Source: Lepas anatifera
Taxonomy: Eukaryota > Arthropoda > Thecostraca > Lepadidae
Assembly: GCA_034440635.1 (NCBI GenBank)
Contig: JAOTON010001674.1
Span: forward strand, 310,001 to 374,000
Reading direction: 5' to 3'
Length of the DNA: 64,000 nucleotides
The translations under genes and the position numbers were made by a program. Of this stretch, positions 47,610 through 58,451 are shown one piece after another (positions within the stretch are counted from its first letter, which is position 1; every line of letters starts with the position of its first letter). The notes beneath the pieces were generated by a model. That model worked only from the letters and a program-made list of their open reading frames with translations, had not been told where the DNA came from and made no database searches.

Positions 47610-47963
47610 TTTTTATACAATTTTTTCCAAGTTGTTCCCAGTATGGTTGTCGGAGTCGGAGTCTCACTAAAGTCATCAAGGGACTTGTCATGGAGAACCC
47701 AACCCCACCACCCGAACGACCAACGCCCACAATGAAGGGTTAATTCAGAAGCCAAAGCTTAACGTCCCACAAAGCACGGGAACGGCTGCCCCACTTAGGT
47801 CACCCTCTCACCAGTCAGTTGCCAGCCGACCTGTACGTCGGATAAACTATTGAGCGCCGGAGCGTCTCAGAGGAGCCGATCCCAAGCCTGGACATGCACT
47901 GTCGCTGCATGCTTCTGAGCAGCGAGCCGGAGCCCAGCGCTCTACCAACTGAGCTACCGGGGC
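47610..47963 (-). mobile_element. tRNA-derived SINE, right palindrome arm
   Basis: Mirror copy of the SINE at 46535, reading GCCCCGGTAGCTCAGTTGG on the minus strand. It is a little closer to a canonical A-box (TAGCTCAGTTGG). Differences from the left copy include a few extra bases near the B-box-like region. Confidence 0.78.
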
Positions 47964-48971
47964 GGCAATTTGGCTCCTGAGCGGGGTAGCGAAAAAGCGC
48001 ATGAATGGTTTGATAGAACATTGAACCGATTAAGAAACGCTTCCCATAACGTTTGAGCTCAGAGTAATATTGAGGTCATTAAAGGTCAAAATAGCTCAAT
48101 TTGGAACACTTTACTCTAGCATTTGGCTGAGTTAAGTTAGAGCCGAAATTTAACGTCATTCGACTGCTCTCTTTATGGCGATTCGAATGCTGTACGATAT
48201 GACAATACTAGATCGAAGTATAGAAATGACATGACCTAGGGTCAGGTCAAGGTCATCATCTAACTAAACATAGTCAATATACATATCGCTCGATTTGTAA
48301 TAACAAATCAAACATAGTGGTATCCAAATGAGAGGTCTATTGCAATTTACTGCGCAGTTATTTACTTAAGTCTCAAAACGTGCTTAGGTTGACGCAAATT
48401 ACCTCTCAGAGGTCACAGGTCAAAACTTGCAAAATTAACCTTGCGAGTGGCCTGCGATACTACGATCCCGGGAATAAAAAGTCCCTATAAGCTTTATATA
48501 CAGAAAAAGAAACATTTTTGGCAAATTTGCGCTTTTCCCATGCATTTCCAATGGAGATGTCATGACTCATACCTCACCTTAGGTCAACAATATACAGAAT
48601 ACCGAACACAGTTTGTAGCCCCGGTGAGCCCATTATATGAAAAAGGTTTCACATTGATAAATCAACCATACTCCGAGTTATGCAATCCCTAACATTTTTT
48701 AAGGAGGTCACTTGACCTGGCCTGGTGACCTGACCCGAGATGACCCGGAACTTAAAATTTTCAGGGAAGTTGCAGAGTTTATTAATGATAAGCTGTGCCA
48801 AGTACGGTGGCGCTTGGCGCCGCCGCTTCTCCGCGACGACGAAAAATCTGTAGGGGGTTGGTCAGCACCCTTCTGCCCCACTGGGGAAGGCTAAAAGTGA
48901 AAATCTGTTGTTTAAAATCGAGAAAATTGCAAATTTGTTTGCAGGATTGTCCTTATATTTGTGTCTACCAT

Positions 48972-49233
48972 CATAGGCGGATCCAGGATTGCCGATCGGG
49001 GGGCACCTTCCCGGGGGGGGCGCCATCCGGACGGGGGGGCGCCATCTGGACCGGGGAGCGCCACTTATGACCGGCAAAAGCTATCAGGTGGGCGCCAAAT
49101 CCTATCGGTGGGCGCCGACTTTCGCATCCTGGGGGGTGGAAAGCGACATTTCAAGGGGGCGCCATCGACCTTTCAGGGAGGCGCCGAGGGTCGATCGGGG
49201 GGCACGGCCCCTTGCCCCCTGGATCCGCCTATG
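48972..49233. mobile_element. hAT-like MITE inside the right palindrome arm
   Basis: Ends CATAGGCGGATCCAGGATTG and CCCCTGGATCCGCCTATG, with 8-bp flanks TCTACCAT (48964-48971) and TCTATCAT (49234-49241). The left palindrome arm lacks it, showing the empty site, so the insertion is younger than the palindrome. Confidence 0.85.
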
Positions 49234-49311
49234 TCTATCATACAAAACCACGTGAAAAAATTTTCGATTTCGAAAAAAGTGTTGTAACGCGCACCCTAAT
49301 ACACATATACA

Positions 49312-49991
49312 GCAGGGTGTAGCGAATCTGAAACATTTTCTTGAATTATAATTGCTCACTTTTTTGTGTCAGACCTGCATAAACATTGAAGTGCCCATTT
49401 GATGTACATGAATTGTGATTTTGGCCTTGCTTTTTATTTCAAATAGATATGCGAGAATCAGCGGGCTATCAAATGGGGATTTTGGGTGATATTAAACAAG
49501 CATAAATTAGAGCCTTGAATTATTTGCGATGTTTCTACACATTTGAGGCTGAATAATATTCACGAAGTAAAATCTGTCTGAAACTGGTCATTAAGAATAA
49601 TTATAGTTGGAGGTTTTCCTTTATTACAGGGTTCTTGTGCTCCTCAAAGTCATGTTCCTTTAATGCACGACAGAACACATCTAATACCGTTTAAAAATTT
49701 ATTCCCCCGTGTTTTTACATCATCTATGAGAATTGAAAACAGTCAAACTCAATCCCTTTAAGGTTTTTTTACTCCACAATGTCATGTTCCTATCATGACT
49801 TATTGACTTACTATTTTTGAAAAGAGCGGTCCTTCAGGGAATTCAACCTTTCCAATGGTGACTGTTTTGTGATCAAAACTAATGCGAGGCTTGCGCAGGA
49901 TAAAAAACGAAAATTTGAGCAAAAATTTTAAGTAAGAGCGAAATTTTTTTGCTCTATAGACCTAGTGTAAACACCTTTTTCAAAAATTTAT
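49312..49991. other. Intron sequence, no feature seen
   Basis: AT-rich; no recognised element. Confidence 0.45.
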
Positions 49992-50084
49992 CAGGCGTGC
50001 AGGGGAGGGGGCAAACGATAGTTTGCCCCACCCCTCCAGCGCTTTGGGGGCATGACCAGAATGGCTCCCCTGCGTCCGCCAATG
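49992..50084 (-). mobile_element. MITE fragment related to 7660-7861
   Basis: On the minus strand it starts CATTGGCGGACGCAGGGG and includes the CCCAAAGCGCTGGAGGGG block. No clear target duplication is present. Confidence 0.65.
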
Positions 50085-50144
50085 ATGCAAAGTTGTAATG
50101 TTGTGCAATTGAGATGCTGTCCGGATGCAGGTTTTAACACGACA

Positions 50145-50303
50145 CGTGCAAAATGAAGATGTCGCTCGTTTTATAGGCCTAATCGATTTCACATTACATA
50201 GTTTTAGAAATGTTTCGTCTACATTGGAGATCTGAGCTCCAGTATCAACTAGGGTGCTAAACTGATTTTTACCGATTGCAGTGGAGCGACTAACTATAGA
50301 CAA
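50145..50303 (-). pseudogene. LTR-retrotransposon aspartic protease remnant
   Basis: The minus-strand frame contains FSTLVDTGAQISNVDETFLK, the active-site DTGA loop of a retropepsin as in Ty3/Gypsy-like or related elements. It is short, with no RT found nearby. Further upstream on the same strand, 50979-51248 holds an ORF (from MNSDIITVRDRL to KQVELFG) followed in another frame by TCDRCTTKQSF and a Pro/Gln-rich run; that may be a gag remnant, but this is weak. The 500 bases between are TG-rich low complexity. Confidence 0.5.
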
Positions 50304-51216
50304 TTTGTATTTTGTATGTTGTATGTTGACAATTTGTATGTGTGTACATGTGCGTGATTAGGAGATTGTGTGGGAGTGTGTATGAGCGAAAGTTGTAGGT
50401 CTGTTATGTACATGTTGAGTGTGTGGTGTTTTCTTAGTGAAGTTAGAGGAGCAATACTACATGCAATACTGCATGCTGTATGTTTGCATTGTGTGCTTAC
50501 TGACTCGCATGCTTATGAAGTGGGTGTGCTAAAAGCCTGCTGCATGTATGCTGTTTGAGTATGGCTTGCAAGAAAGGCTTACCTCTCTACTTTCAACCGT
50601 ACCATCCCTTTTCCAGTTTTCCCTTGGTTATTGGCAAACGTGACTAGCTGGCTATTTGTCTGCTGGCATCGGGGGCGCTACTAACCATAAAACTAGTGCA
50701 GCTTGCTTCGAAATGCTTTCTTAAAATAGTATCGCTTAAACTATACAAATAATGCGCCATAACATGATCCGATAGAGGTCAATTGCTTTTTCAGAAGATA
50801 CAAAAGCCTACCATTTGCAATCTGGTTGTAACATACTAATCATCTGTGCTTGTTGTTTTTTTACATGGCGTGCCGCGGCTTATCAAATTCTATATTACGG
50901 TGTTTACGAAAGGCTGCTGTTGTCGTTGGGGTCTCGGTGGGGGCACGCCTGGCTGCCTTTTAAATGGGGTGGCTGAATTTAAAAGATTGTTTGGTGGTGC
51001 ACCTGTCGCATGTTTGGTTCCGTTGGCCCAAAGAGTTCCACTTGTTTATGGCTCTGTTGCAAAAGTTGACTGTTTTGAGATATGCTACCCTCTGCTTTAT
51101 TATTTTGAGTTAATAGCCTCTGGTACGTGTAGGGTTCAAATAAAAAGTTGTCCTGGTTTTCCCTTATCTTCTCTGTTAATACCTTCAATGTCTCTATCAC
51201 ACCTCCCGGATTCAAC
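50304..51216. other. TG-rich patch and possible gag-like remnant (minus)
   Basis: 50304-50560 is a decayed TG-rich stretch. 50870-51216 has weak minus-strand coding potential that would fit a retroelement gag upstream of the DTGA fragment; the frame is shifted near 51000. Confidence 0.3.
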
Positions 51217-51402
51217 CTGTCCCTGACGGTTATAATATCCGAGTTCACTGTCCCTGACGGTTATAATATCCGAGTTCACTGTCCCTGACGGTTATAATAT
51301 CCGAGTTCACTGTCCCTGACGGTTATAATATCTGAGTTCACTGTCCCTGACGATTATAATATCCGAGTTCACTGTCCCTGACGGTTATAATATCCGAGTT
51401 CA
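51217..51402. repeat. 31-bp tandem repeat, six copies
   Basis: Unit CTGTCCCTGACGGTTATAAT followed by ATCCGAGTTCA. Copies start at 51217, 51248, 51279, 51310, 51341 and 51372 with only a few substitutions (TCTGAG in the fourth, CGATTA in the fifth). There are no spacers, so this is a simple minisatellite. Confidence 0.95.
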
Positions 51403-51442
51403 TTCGGCGTTCTGCGTAGAGTAATTGTCTAATACCTTGGAC

Positions 51443-51595
51443 CAGTGGCAGATCCAAGTGGGCGGGCTAGGGGCTCAAGGCCCACAAATACCCGAGCCTC
51501 TTTAGTTAATACATAGGCGAGGGGTTGCCTGAGGTACTGTCGGGTGAGGCTGGAGCCCCTAGTCCCCCCCAAATAAACTCCTGGATCCAGCACTG
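51443..51595. mobile_element. Short hAT-like MITE (153 bp)
   Basis: Ends CAGTGGCAGATCCAAG and CCTGGATCCAGCACTG, with flanks CCTTGGAC and CCCTGGAT (six of eight identical). Termini are related to 21864-22247. No ORF. Confidence 0.62.
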
Positions 51596-51817
51596 CCCTG
51601 GATCAACTTTATACGCCTCCGTTGGACCTTTCAGTACATTCAGGTCTTGATTGTATTGGGAATATTAGAGTATGTTCTAATATAATTATTTCAAATGTAT
51701 AAATAACAGAATAATAACTACAGGAACTCAACGAATAACAAATCTAAAATGGTTCAAAGCAATCCTTGCCGTAGCACGAACACCAGGGATGAAGTTCTAT
51801 GGCAATCGCAGATGGGG

Positions 51818-52067
51818 GCGTTGACTGGCCGATTTGTGCGGGGCGTAGACTGGCCGATTTTTGCGGGGCGTTGACCGGCCGATTTGTGCGGGGCGTAGAC
51901 CGGCCGATTTGTGCGGGGCGTAGACCGGCCGATTTGTGCGGGGCGTAGACCGGCCGATTTGTGCGGGGCGTAGACCGGCCGATTTGTGCGGGGCGTTGAC
52001 CGGCCGATTTGTGCGGGGCGTTGACCGGCCGATTTGTGCGGGGCGTTGACTGGCCGATTTGTGCGGG
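51818..52067. repeat. 25-bp GC-rich minisatellite before laminin exon 5
   Basis: Ten copies of GGGGCGT(A/T)GACCGGCCGATT plus TGTGC, with exact 25-base spacing of GGCCGATTT (51827 to 52052). The array stops about 40 bases before the exon acceptor, and the remaining intron (GACGCCGGCCGACACTGTG) looks like a diverged unit. The CCGG/CGGCCG content makes it CpG-rich in an AT-rich surrounding. Confidence 0.93.
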
Positions 52068-52110
52068 AGTGCCCGGCTTGCCGGTGACGCCGGCCGACAC
52101 TGTGCTGCAG

Positions 52111-52248
52111 GCAATGGAGCAGGTACTCTCCATCCGAAGCGAGTCTTCAGCGACTAAGAGCCAGGCGGCGGGCCTGAGACAGCAGGCCACGCGGCTTCAG
52201 TCCGAGGTGGCGCAGGTCTCCATCACCATTGAGCGCTACGAGGAGCAG
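52111..52248 (+). CDS. LAMC1-like: Laminin gamma coiled-coil exon 5 of window
   Basis: Encodes 46 residues (138 bp), phase 0 to phase 0, from AMEQVLSIRSE to ITIERYEEQ. Acceptor CTGCAG|GCAATG, donor CAG|GTTAGA. Sequence identity with vertebrate gamma-1 is low here, but the residue count between flanking anchors (EAE in the previous exon, VDL in the next) equals the vertebrate count from memory, which supports this acceptor. The intron sequence before the acceptor is open in frame, because a 25-bp GC-rich tandem array ends about 40 bases upstream. The last intron bases (GACGCCGGCCGACACTGTG) resemble the array unit. Confidence 0.84.
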
Positions 52249-52451
52249 GTTAGATGGATCGCCGCCAACTGGCCGGCTTCATTTTCTGTCCCCTCTTCCG
52301 ATCAACATGCAATACTGAATTATCATTTATCAGCTAAGTGCAATTTCCCTGGTTTATAATCGTTCCCAACACTTGAGCTAGGTATTTCTCAATGCATCTC
52401 AACGCCATATTATGACGCGATACTGTCTTCATTCACACCGTTGATGGTTAT

Positions 52452-52620
52452 AACTAGTGCTGCCAGACTAGGAGGTTTCCCCCAAATCTGGAGGCTTAGA
52501 ACTCCGAATTGAGGGAAGATTTTGGTGTTAGAGACTTCTCATTTTTTGAGGGAAAACTGGAGGGTTTTGCCTTTGGATTTAGGGGAGATTTAGACTTGCA
52601 AGGTATATCCTCTTCTGCAG
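52452..52620. mobile_element. Repeat fragment with GTGCTGCCAGA terminus
   Basis: AGTGCTGCCAGACTAGGAGG is followed by CCAAATCTGGAGG and GGAAAACTGGAGGG. The same terminal word and AATCTGGAGG occur inverted at about 58590-58716. Class unknown; possibly two termini of one old family. Confidence 0.4.
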
Positions 52621-53229
52621 TGGAGAATTATGTAATTTGTCCAATTCTATACTTACAAAAATACTTCTTACTTAAGATTTTGATAAGGTGTCCTGTGCAT
52701 ACCACCTTTGCCGGCCTATAGAGAAGTGTCTGGGAGGATTCATAATTTTTGCATGAGGGTGAGCTACGTTAGTCTAGCAAAGCAATGAGGGTTATTTCAA
52801 GCAATGGGTTGCAAGATGTTTTCAGCCTGCAAATGGACCGTTGTGGTCATGGCAAAAAGCCAAGCCAAGGGAGTTCATCTATAGTTTTGGACTCGCAAAG
52901 TGCGAGAGGACGACTGTCGCCGCCATAGTTGAAGACCTTGAATTTATAATTTTGTGTGTAAGCTACTGAGTGTCCGCTTTGTCTACGTTACCTGAAATCC
53001 TCTGTTAAAGCAATGATTTTTGTTACTTTAGAAACTGCGCCAAACACCTGGCCAGGGGGCCGCGGATTTACCCTGCAACCCGGAGGTGAGGTTGCAGCTC
53101 CCCTCTCCGGCTGGGCAGCCGCCGCACAGAGGAAACGAGAAGTATGAGAGAACAGATAGATTGTTAGTAAGAGTTATAAGAGTGGTTAGTTTAGAGCCAC
53201 AGTGAAAGGTATCACTACGGTTAAGAGAG

Positions 53230-54440
53230 ATGGGCCCTGCTTTACCCTACGTGGCGTTACCAGAGCCACCTGACTGTGTGGAGATGCTATTTTCTATAAG
53301 GATGGCTGTGCCTCCTTTACGGCTAGCAGCGATTACGTTATGGCGGTTAGTCAGAGATTTTGAATTGTTATCTTTATCAATATCAAAGTGGGTCTCTTGG
53401 AGCGCTGCTACTGCTGGCTTTTTTCTCAGCAAAGATTCATGTAAAAAGCGGGAATTTCCCGATTAGACCATTTGTGCTCCATTGAAGAATTGAACCTGCG
53501 ATGTTTTGACGCTTTAGGTGTTTGGGGTACCTACGTTTACGGAGGCTGTTGGAGCACCTGCTACTACTACTGTCGCTACCGGGTGAAACTGGGTGGGGGT
53601 TTCTAACGTGGGAGTGCTCCAAAGGGTGTTTTTAATCGTTTCCGCAGAGCCCGTCTCTGACGCACTTCTGACATCAGAGTCCGGCTCTGTCCCGAACAGC
53701 TCATGGTCAGACTGGCATCAGAGTCCGGCTCTGTCCCGAGCAGCTCATGGTCAGACTGGCTTCAGAGTCCGGCTCTGTCCCGAACAGCTCATGGTCAGAC
53801 TGGCTCTTGCCGTCTGACGTTCTGACGTTTGAAGATCGCTTGAAATCAGAAATTGCATACAGTGGAGCTATGAGGTCAGTTTGGGACCCGCAGTTACGGC
53901 TGGGTGGTTTTGATTGGGAGAGGCATCGCTTGTTCCCATGGGGTGGTGAGCAATTTCAGTTTGTGCTGCTACCGACACTTTTTAGTTTTGGTTTGAGTGG
54001 CAACCATTTTACCCTGAGGGGCGAGTTGCAGTCATTTAAAGCCTTCCCGGCCTCCGCCTTTGGCGGCGCCTGGGAAGGCGGGCACCAGTGAAATTTGGTC
54101 GTTTGGTGGCTGGTAGTAAGGAGTAGTCGGTATTTCCGGGCACTCGGGAAGGATGGCTTTGCCACCCTTCTGTCTGTGTCCAGGTCTTCCTCGTAATTTG
54201 GGGTGCCTGAGGGGCGGGAGTGGTTCCGGTCGGAAGGCCTGGCGGAGAACTTGTGCGGGCCGGGAGGTCCTCCCAGCCTGCGGCGGGCGTCCACCTGCGC
54301 CAAGTTGTGTCTGCGCCACGTGGTGGTGTGAGGGAATGGTCAGCTGATGGGCGCCAAGAGAAGTGGCTCCATGAGGGGTCGGATCCGGGGGCTTAATGTT
54401 GTAGGAGGCTGAGGTGGTGTCCACTCTGCTTGCCCCCTGT
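53230..54440 (-). pseudogene. LINE 5' fragment: gag-like region and endonuclease start
   Basis: Reading the minus strand, a GC-rich Pro/Arg-rich region (54430-53960) precedes ESGTEPDSE-type repeats. Next comes ILQWSTNGLIGKFP, and after a frameshift LLRKKPAVAALQETHFD, and GGTAILIENSI. The last three are the ordered N-terminal motifs of a LINE endonuclease. The domain stops near 53230. As with 38083-41191, a 5' part is kept and the RT is lost. Confidence 0.6.
53672..53803. repeat. 44-bp tandem repeat, three copies
   Basis: Unit CATCAGAGTCCGGCTCTGTC then CCGAACAGCTCATGGTCAGACTGG, starting at 53672, 53716 and 53760. It lies within the gag-like part of the minus-strand LINE fragment; 44 is not a multiple of three, so the copies shift frame. 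Confidence 0.9.
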
Positions 54441-55139
54441 ATTATTCAGGTTTGTCGATGTGTCGTGACAAACTTGGGCAAGATAATGTTAGGCATTAAA
54501 TGACAATGTTGGAATAAAATATATGTTTGGTTTGCACATTTCAACATGAATTGTGAAATGCAAGAAACTAAATTTTGGTGAATGTTTTAATGTGTGTAAT
54601 GAGGGATTCAGAAAACAATGAGCAAATTGATACTGCCATTTCCAGACTATCCTGTATCATATTTAATGTGGTAAATTATTGCTGAGGACCACACACAATT
54701 CGCATCTGCATATGCTTGGCAGCAGGTATCGGTAAACCCCCGTCAAAAGGATTTAAATCGAAATCCACAATCCTCTGCCACAAATCTTGCTTTCTGAAGG
54801 TATTTCAAATTCGATCTGCAGCTCTCAATATGGGTATGCTGATATTTTTACTACTGAAAATCGGCGTTGAGTACCTACTCTAAGCGGCTTTAGTAAAACA
54901 TTGTTTTGCTCTATAACTGTGTTAGATGGGAAAACATATGTGGCCACGTGGCTCCCCTCACTTTTCTTCCCAAAACTTTCCCATCTCGGCCCAATCGTAT
55001 AACTTTGCCGAAAATTGTATTCAGTGGATTTGGTTATTGTATAGCGAGTCATTCCTTTCTGTAATAAATAATCGTTATACCTCGCCTTGGTTCAGCTGTA
55101 CCCGTGGTACATTTTAAGGTGCTGCACATAGTGGGTAGG
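54441..55139. other. Intron sequence, no feature seen
   Basis: AT-rich; nothing recognised. Confidence 0.45.
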
Positions 55140-56110
55140 TTTTCATCATGGCCCCCGAAATTCTAGCAATAAATATCACAGAAAACGCCGAGATAAAAGG
55201 TATACAAATTAGCCAGGCTAAAGAAAACTTAATCTGTTTGCAGGTGATGTTTTATTCTGCAAGGACCATGATTTTGCCGAAAAAGCAATCGAAACAATAA
55301 AGGAATTTAGCCAGGCATCCGGTCTTTCGTTGAACGAAGAGGAAAATAAACTGATGCGGCTAGGCCCTCTTAAAGATGTGAATACGCCTGCCTGTGGCTC
55401 ATCCTAAAATGAAATCCATTGGTATATATTTCAGCGCTAGTGAATCACGCGTAGAGGACAACACTGAGCCAGTATCTAACAGAATAGAAAACGCCATTAA
55501 TATGTGGGGACAGCGCACACTAACTCTCAAAGGGCGAATCACAGTAAGCAAGTCACTGATGGTTTCGCAACTTGCGTACCTTTGTTCCTGTATTCAATTA
55601 CCTAAAAAAGTATGACGTTTATCCAAAGCAAGATTATGCGCCTCCTCTGGCGCGGTAGGCGCGCGCCCCAAAGTATCAAAAAGTACTCTGTGTCAAGGCA
55701 CTAAAGACGGCGGACTGAAGGCTGTTGACGTTGACCTCTCTTGCAAATCACTACAATTACTCTGGATAAGGCGCATATATCCATTCTAGGACTCTCTATG
55801 GAGGAAAATACTTAATGCATGTTTAGGTAAATATAAGGTATCTGACCTTGAAGTACAGCTTTTGGAATAGATGAGGTCAGTAAATTGGAAATCCCAGCGT
55901 TCTATCGAAAAGTTTTCTCGACATTCCAAAATTTCACTGGCCCACCATTCGAAAACATCTGTGAGATCCAAAAGAAGAGAATTTGGTTTAACAAAAGCAT
56001 CCGCATTAATGGCAACACATGGTTTATAAATGGTATGTATAGAGCTGGGATTAAAATGATCGATGATATAATGATTCAGCAAGTACACATAAAGAATGCG
56101 ACTAGTTAAA
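55140..56110 (+). pseudogene. Tx1/L1-like LINE reverse transcriptase fragment
   Basis: Broken pieces in order: GDVLFCKDHDFAEKAIETIK (region of the catalytic ADD box, here degenerated), FSQASGLSLNEEENKLM, MKSIGIYFSA, INMWGQRTLTLKGRITVSKS, MVSQLAYLCSCIQLP, and finally IPAFYRKVFSTFQNF and RIWFNKSIRINGNTWF. This order is typical of the C-terminal RT and post-RT region of Tx1-type L1 elements. Several frameshifts and stops (near 55405, 55615, 55660-55870) show decay. No 3' tail was identified. Confidence 0.75.
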
Positions 56111-58381
56111 ATCGGTTTTAAATCCTTAATTCTTAAGCGTTGAATTCTTAAGCTTTATCTGGACGAAGACAGGCATCTAAGACCTAGATGAGGAGATACG
56201 CTAGTTGCATCGGCTGGAAGTTTGGGTTTGGGGTGCACGTGTGCGGGCTACCGACCCTGGACTGCGGGTTGGTCTACCTGAAGTCACATATGATTGGAAG
56301 ACACCAGCCAAGAACATTGGAGCCGTGCAACGGTGAGGCTCCATGGCTGGAATCCCTGTTCAGTGAATTGACAAAGTGATTATCACTCATGTCTCTAGGC
56401 TACCACTGTTCACGTACGAGGAATGTTTATAACACAGAACTGGACAGAACAGAACAGTGATTCAGGACGCGATCAAGAAGCTGGAGCACGTCTATAAATG
56501 CTCTAGAAAAGCACGGGGTTGTTGAGAGTAATCGTAACCCGAAGGTGGGCCAAAAAGCAAGCGGGCATCCGCACCACCAGTGAACCAACCCGCAGTCCTG
56601 GTAGGGTCCGTCACCTGTAAATGCCCACCTGCAGCTCTAGCTCTCATCTGAGGAACCTTACCTGTTTTGTCACCTACGTCTATCTGTCCCTCTTCGTCAA
56701 GATAAAACTGGAGAACAGACCTAACCTATTCCTACAGATAATGCGCCATGCGGAAATATACTGCACGGAGGAGAGGACAGCCACGGGCCCTTGATACAGT
56801 TCAAATTTTACTATGCGTACCCTGCGTATGTTCTCTTGGCCATGGTGGAGTTCCCTGATAAAAATGTGAGGAGGTGGGAGGCGGAGGAGCTTCTCTACCA
56901 CCCAAAAAGGAGGCTTCCAAGCCCAGGGGCAAGTAAATTGTCGGAAATTTCAACATTTTCCCCGAATTTCAGTGCTTGCAACCTGGAAGACCTATCAAAC
57001 CTTACCAAAACAGATTACACCTAAATTCCTGTCCTCTCACACAGATGCTGGTGTAAGGCGACCCTTCCAGTCCACCATTCGCTGCTCCACCACTAATGTC
57101 GACAGAGCAGTGGGGTGGTCAACAAGACTACAAAAATATTGGCTGGTTCAGAGCAAGATTATTTTACTCATAAGGTTGATCCACGAAGAAAAATTATGGC
57201 CAGCGTGACGTCACAGTAAAGACGGCTCCTTATTCGTGGTTGGGGGCTGAGTTCCGGTGTAGAGAAATGGGAGCAGCTTCATTGCAATAGCCCAAGGCAG
57301 CGTGACGGCATTATCCAACAAGGAGGCCTGGGAGCTGAGGGTCAAAGTCAAATGAACAGCTGGGGCTCATGATAAAGACTGCTGATACTTGTGAAACCTA
57401 GACTCTAACACAATTCCTGTTTTTGAAAATAGCGTCAAAGGTCGTGAAGTTGTGAAATATCCGCTTTCTGGCAATGAACTAGGGTGAATTGTTGGTGAAT
57501 GGGGGGTCGTTTTGAACGACCTGCCCCAGTGTTTGTTGCGGACGATCTGAAATATTCCCAGTGAACCCAAATGACGTTACATTGAAGACCTGGACGCGTA
57601 ACAAGTTGGGTGCTGCCTGGGCTGATCAACGCCTAAATGAGTCTTTAAATTCTTTAAAGATTTGATTCGGTTATAAAATCACGGACATTTTGGGAACGTT
57701 TTAAAGTTTGGGATTTTTGCAAGCTCTTTTCCGACCATATAAACTCGATGGTTTAAGAAACGATCCTGGTTTATTATCGACCTTCCGCGCCTCCCTGTGT
57801 AGCTGAGGCCGCTTGGGGTTTATAATGTTGGTGTTTTGGTATTGTTGTGGTTTGGGCTGGTCGAAATGTCTCTGGATGTGTGGACCCAGTTTTTATGTGG
57901 CTGACCATGTTGCGCCTGTTTGGTTGGGATTGGGTTTTTGTGGTCTTTATTGGGGGTGCAGATTTTTAGAGGTTTTGGGTGTTTGGATGTTGCTTACTTG
58001 TGTTTTAAATGTGTTTGGTTGACTCAGTGTGTTTGGGGGGGTTATGCGGTTTGGCCTCCAAGTGGCTTCTACAGGGGTTATTGGTGGAATGTTTGTTATG
58101 GCTGTTGTGACGTTTATGGGGCAATGAACGAGTTTTCGGCAACCGGCCAAAACGGTTAGCACCATTTCCCTTCATGGTAAAACAAAAAGTGGTTTAGAAT
58201 CTGTGGCAAAAGGAATAAAATGACGATTGGAAAATATATCTATGTCATATTTTGAGCATCTTGGGGCAGCTTAGTGCACACCACGCTGATATTCACAACG
58301 CGGTACAACGGTAATAGAGACACGGCGCTGTACTACATGTTTTGGTATAGAATATACATGCATTGGCAATATAGTCATGGT

Positions 58382-58385
<4 letters not shown>
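56111..58385. other. Unresolved stretch, weak coding-like patches
   Basis: 56160-57230 is GC-balanced with short open frames (MRRYASCIGWKFGFG...; AYVLLAMVEFPDKNVRRWEAEEL...) that may be remnants of an unknown mobile element. 57370-57640 has minus-strand coding-like sequence. 57800-58160 is strikingly G+T-rich on the + strand (repeated TGGTTTGG, GTTTGGTTG, TGTGTTT). None could be identified. Confidence 0.3.

Positions 58386-58450
<65 letters not shown>
58386..58450. repeat. (TA)n microsatellite
   Basis: About 65 bases of perfect TA dinucleotides. Confidence 0.95.

Positions 58451-58451
<1 letters not shown>

Larger units (their letters stand above)
45462..49311. repeat. Giant imperfect palindrome (3.85 kb)
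   Basis: The left arm starts ACACATTAGGATGCGGGTTA and the right arm ends with its complement (GTAACGCGCACCCTAATACA). The arms match inversely along their length: AACACTT..TTCGAAATCGAAA, GGCGCCAAGCGCCACCG, AATGGGCTCACCGGGGGCTAC, GACCTCTCCATTGGAAATGC, then the SINE, and finally GGGACCGGCCCTTCAG and GAGCGCGGTxCCACGC at the centre. The centre lies near 47245 with a loop of only a few tens of bases. The right arm is longer because of a 262-bp MITE insertion. Both arms carry AGGTCA/TGACCT words like the TTAA MITEs. No TSD was found. Confidence 0.85.

Noticed and set aside
51217..51402. CRISPR-like array
   Set aside because: The 31-bp units are directly adjacent with no spacers, in a eukaryotic intron; it is a minisatellite.
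57813..58159. Trp/Gly/Cys-rich membrane-like ORF
   Set aside because: The region is strongly G+T-biased on this strand, which produces Trp, Gly, Cys, Val and Leu codons; no start context or homologue was recognised.
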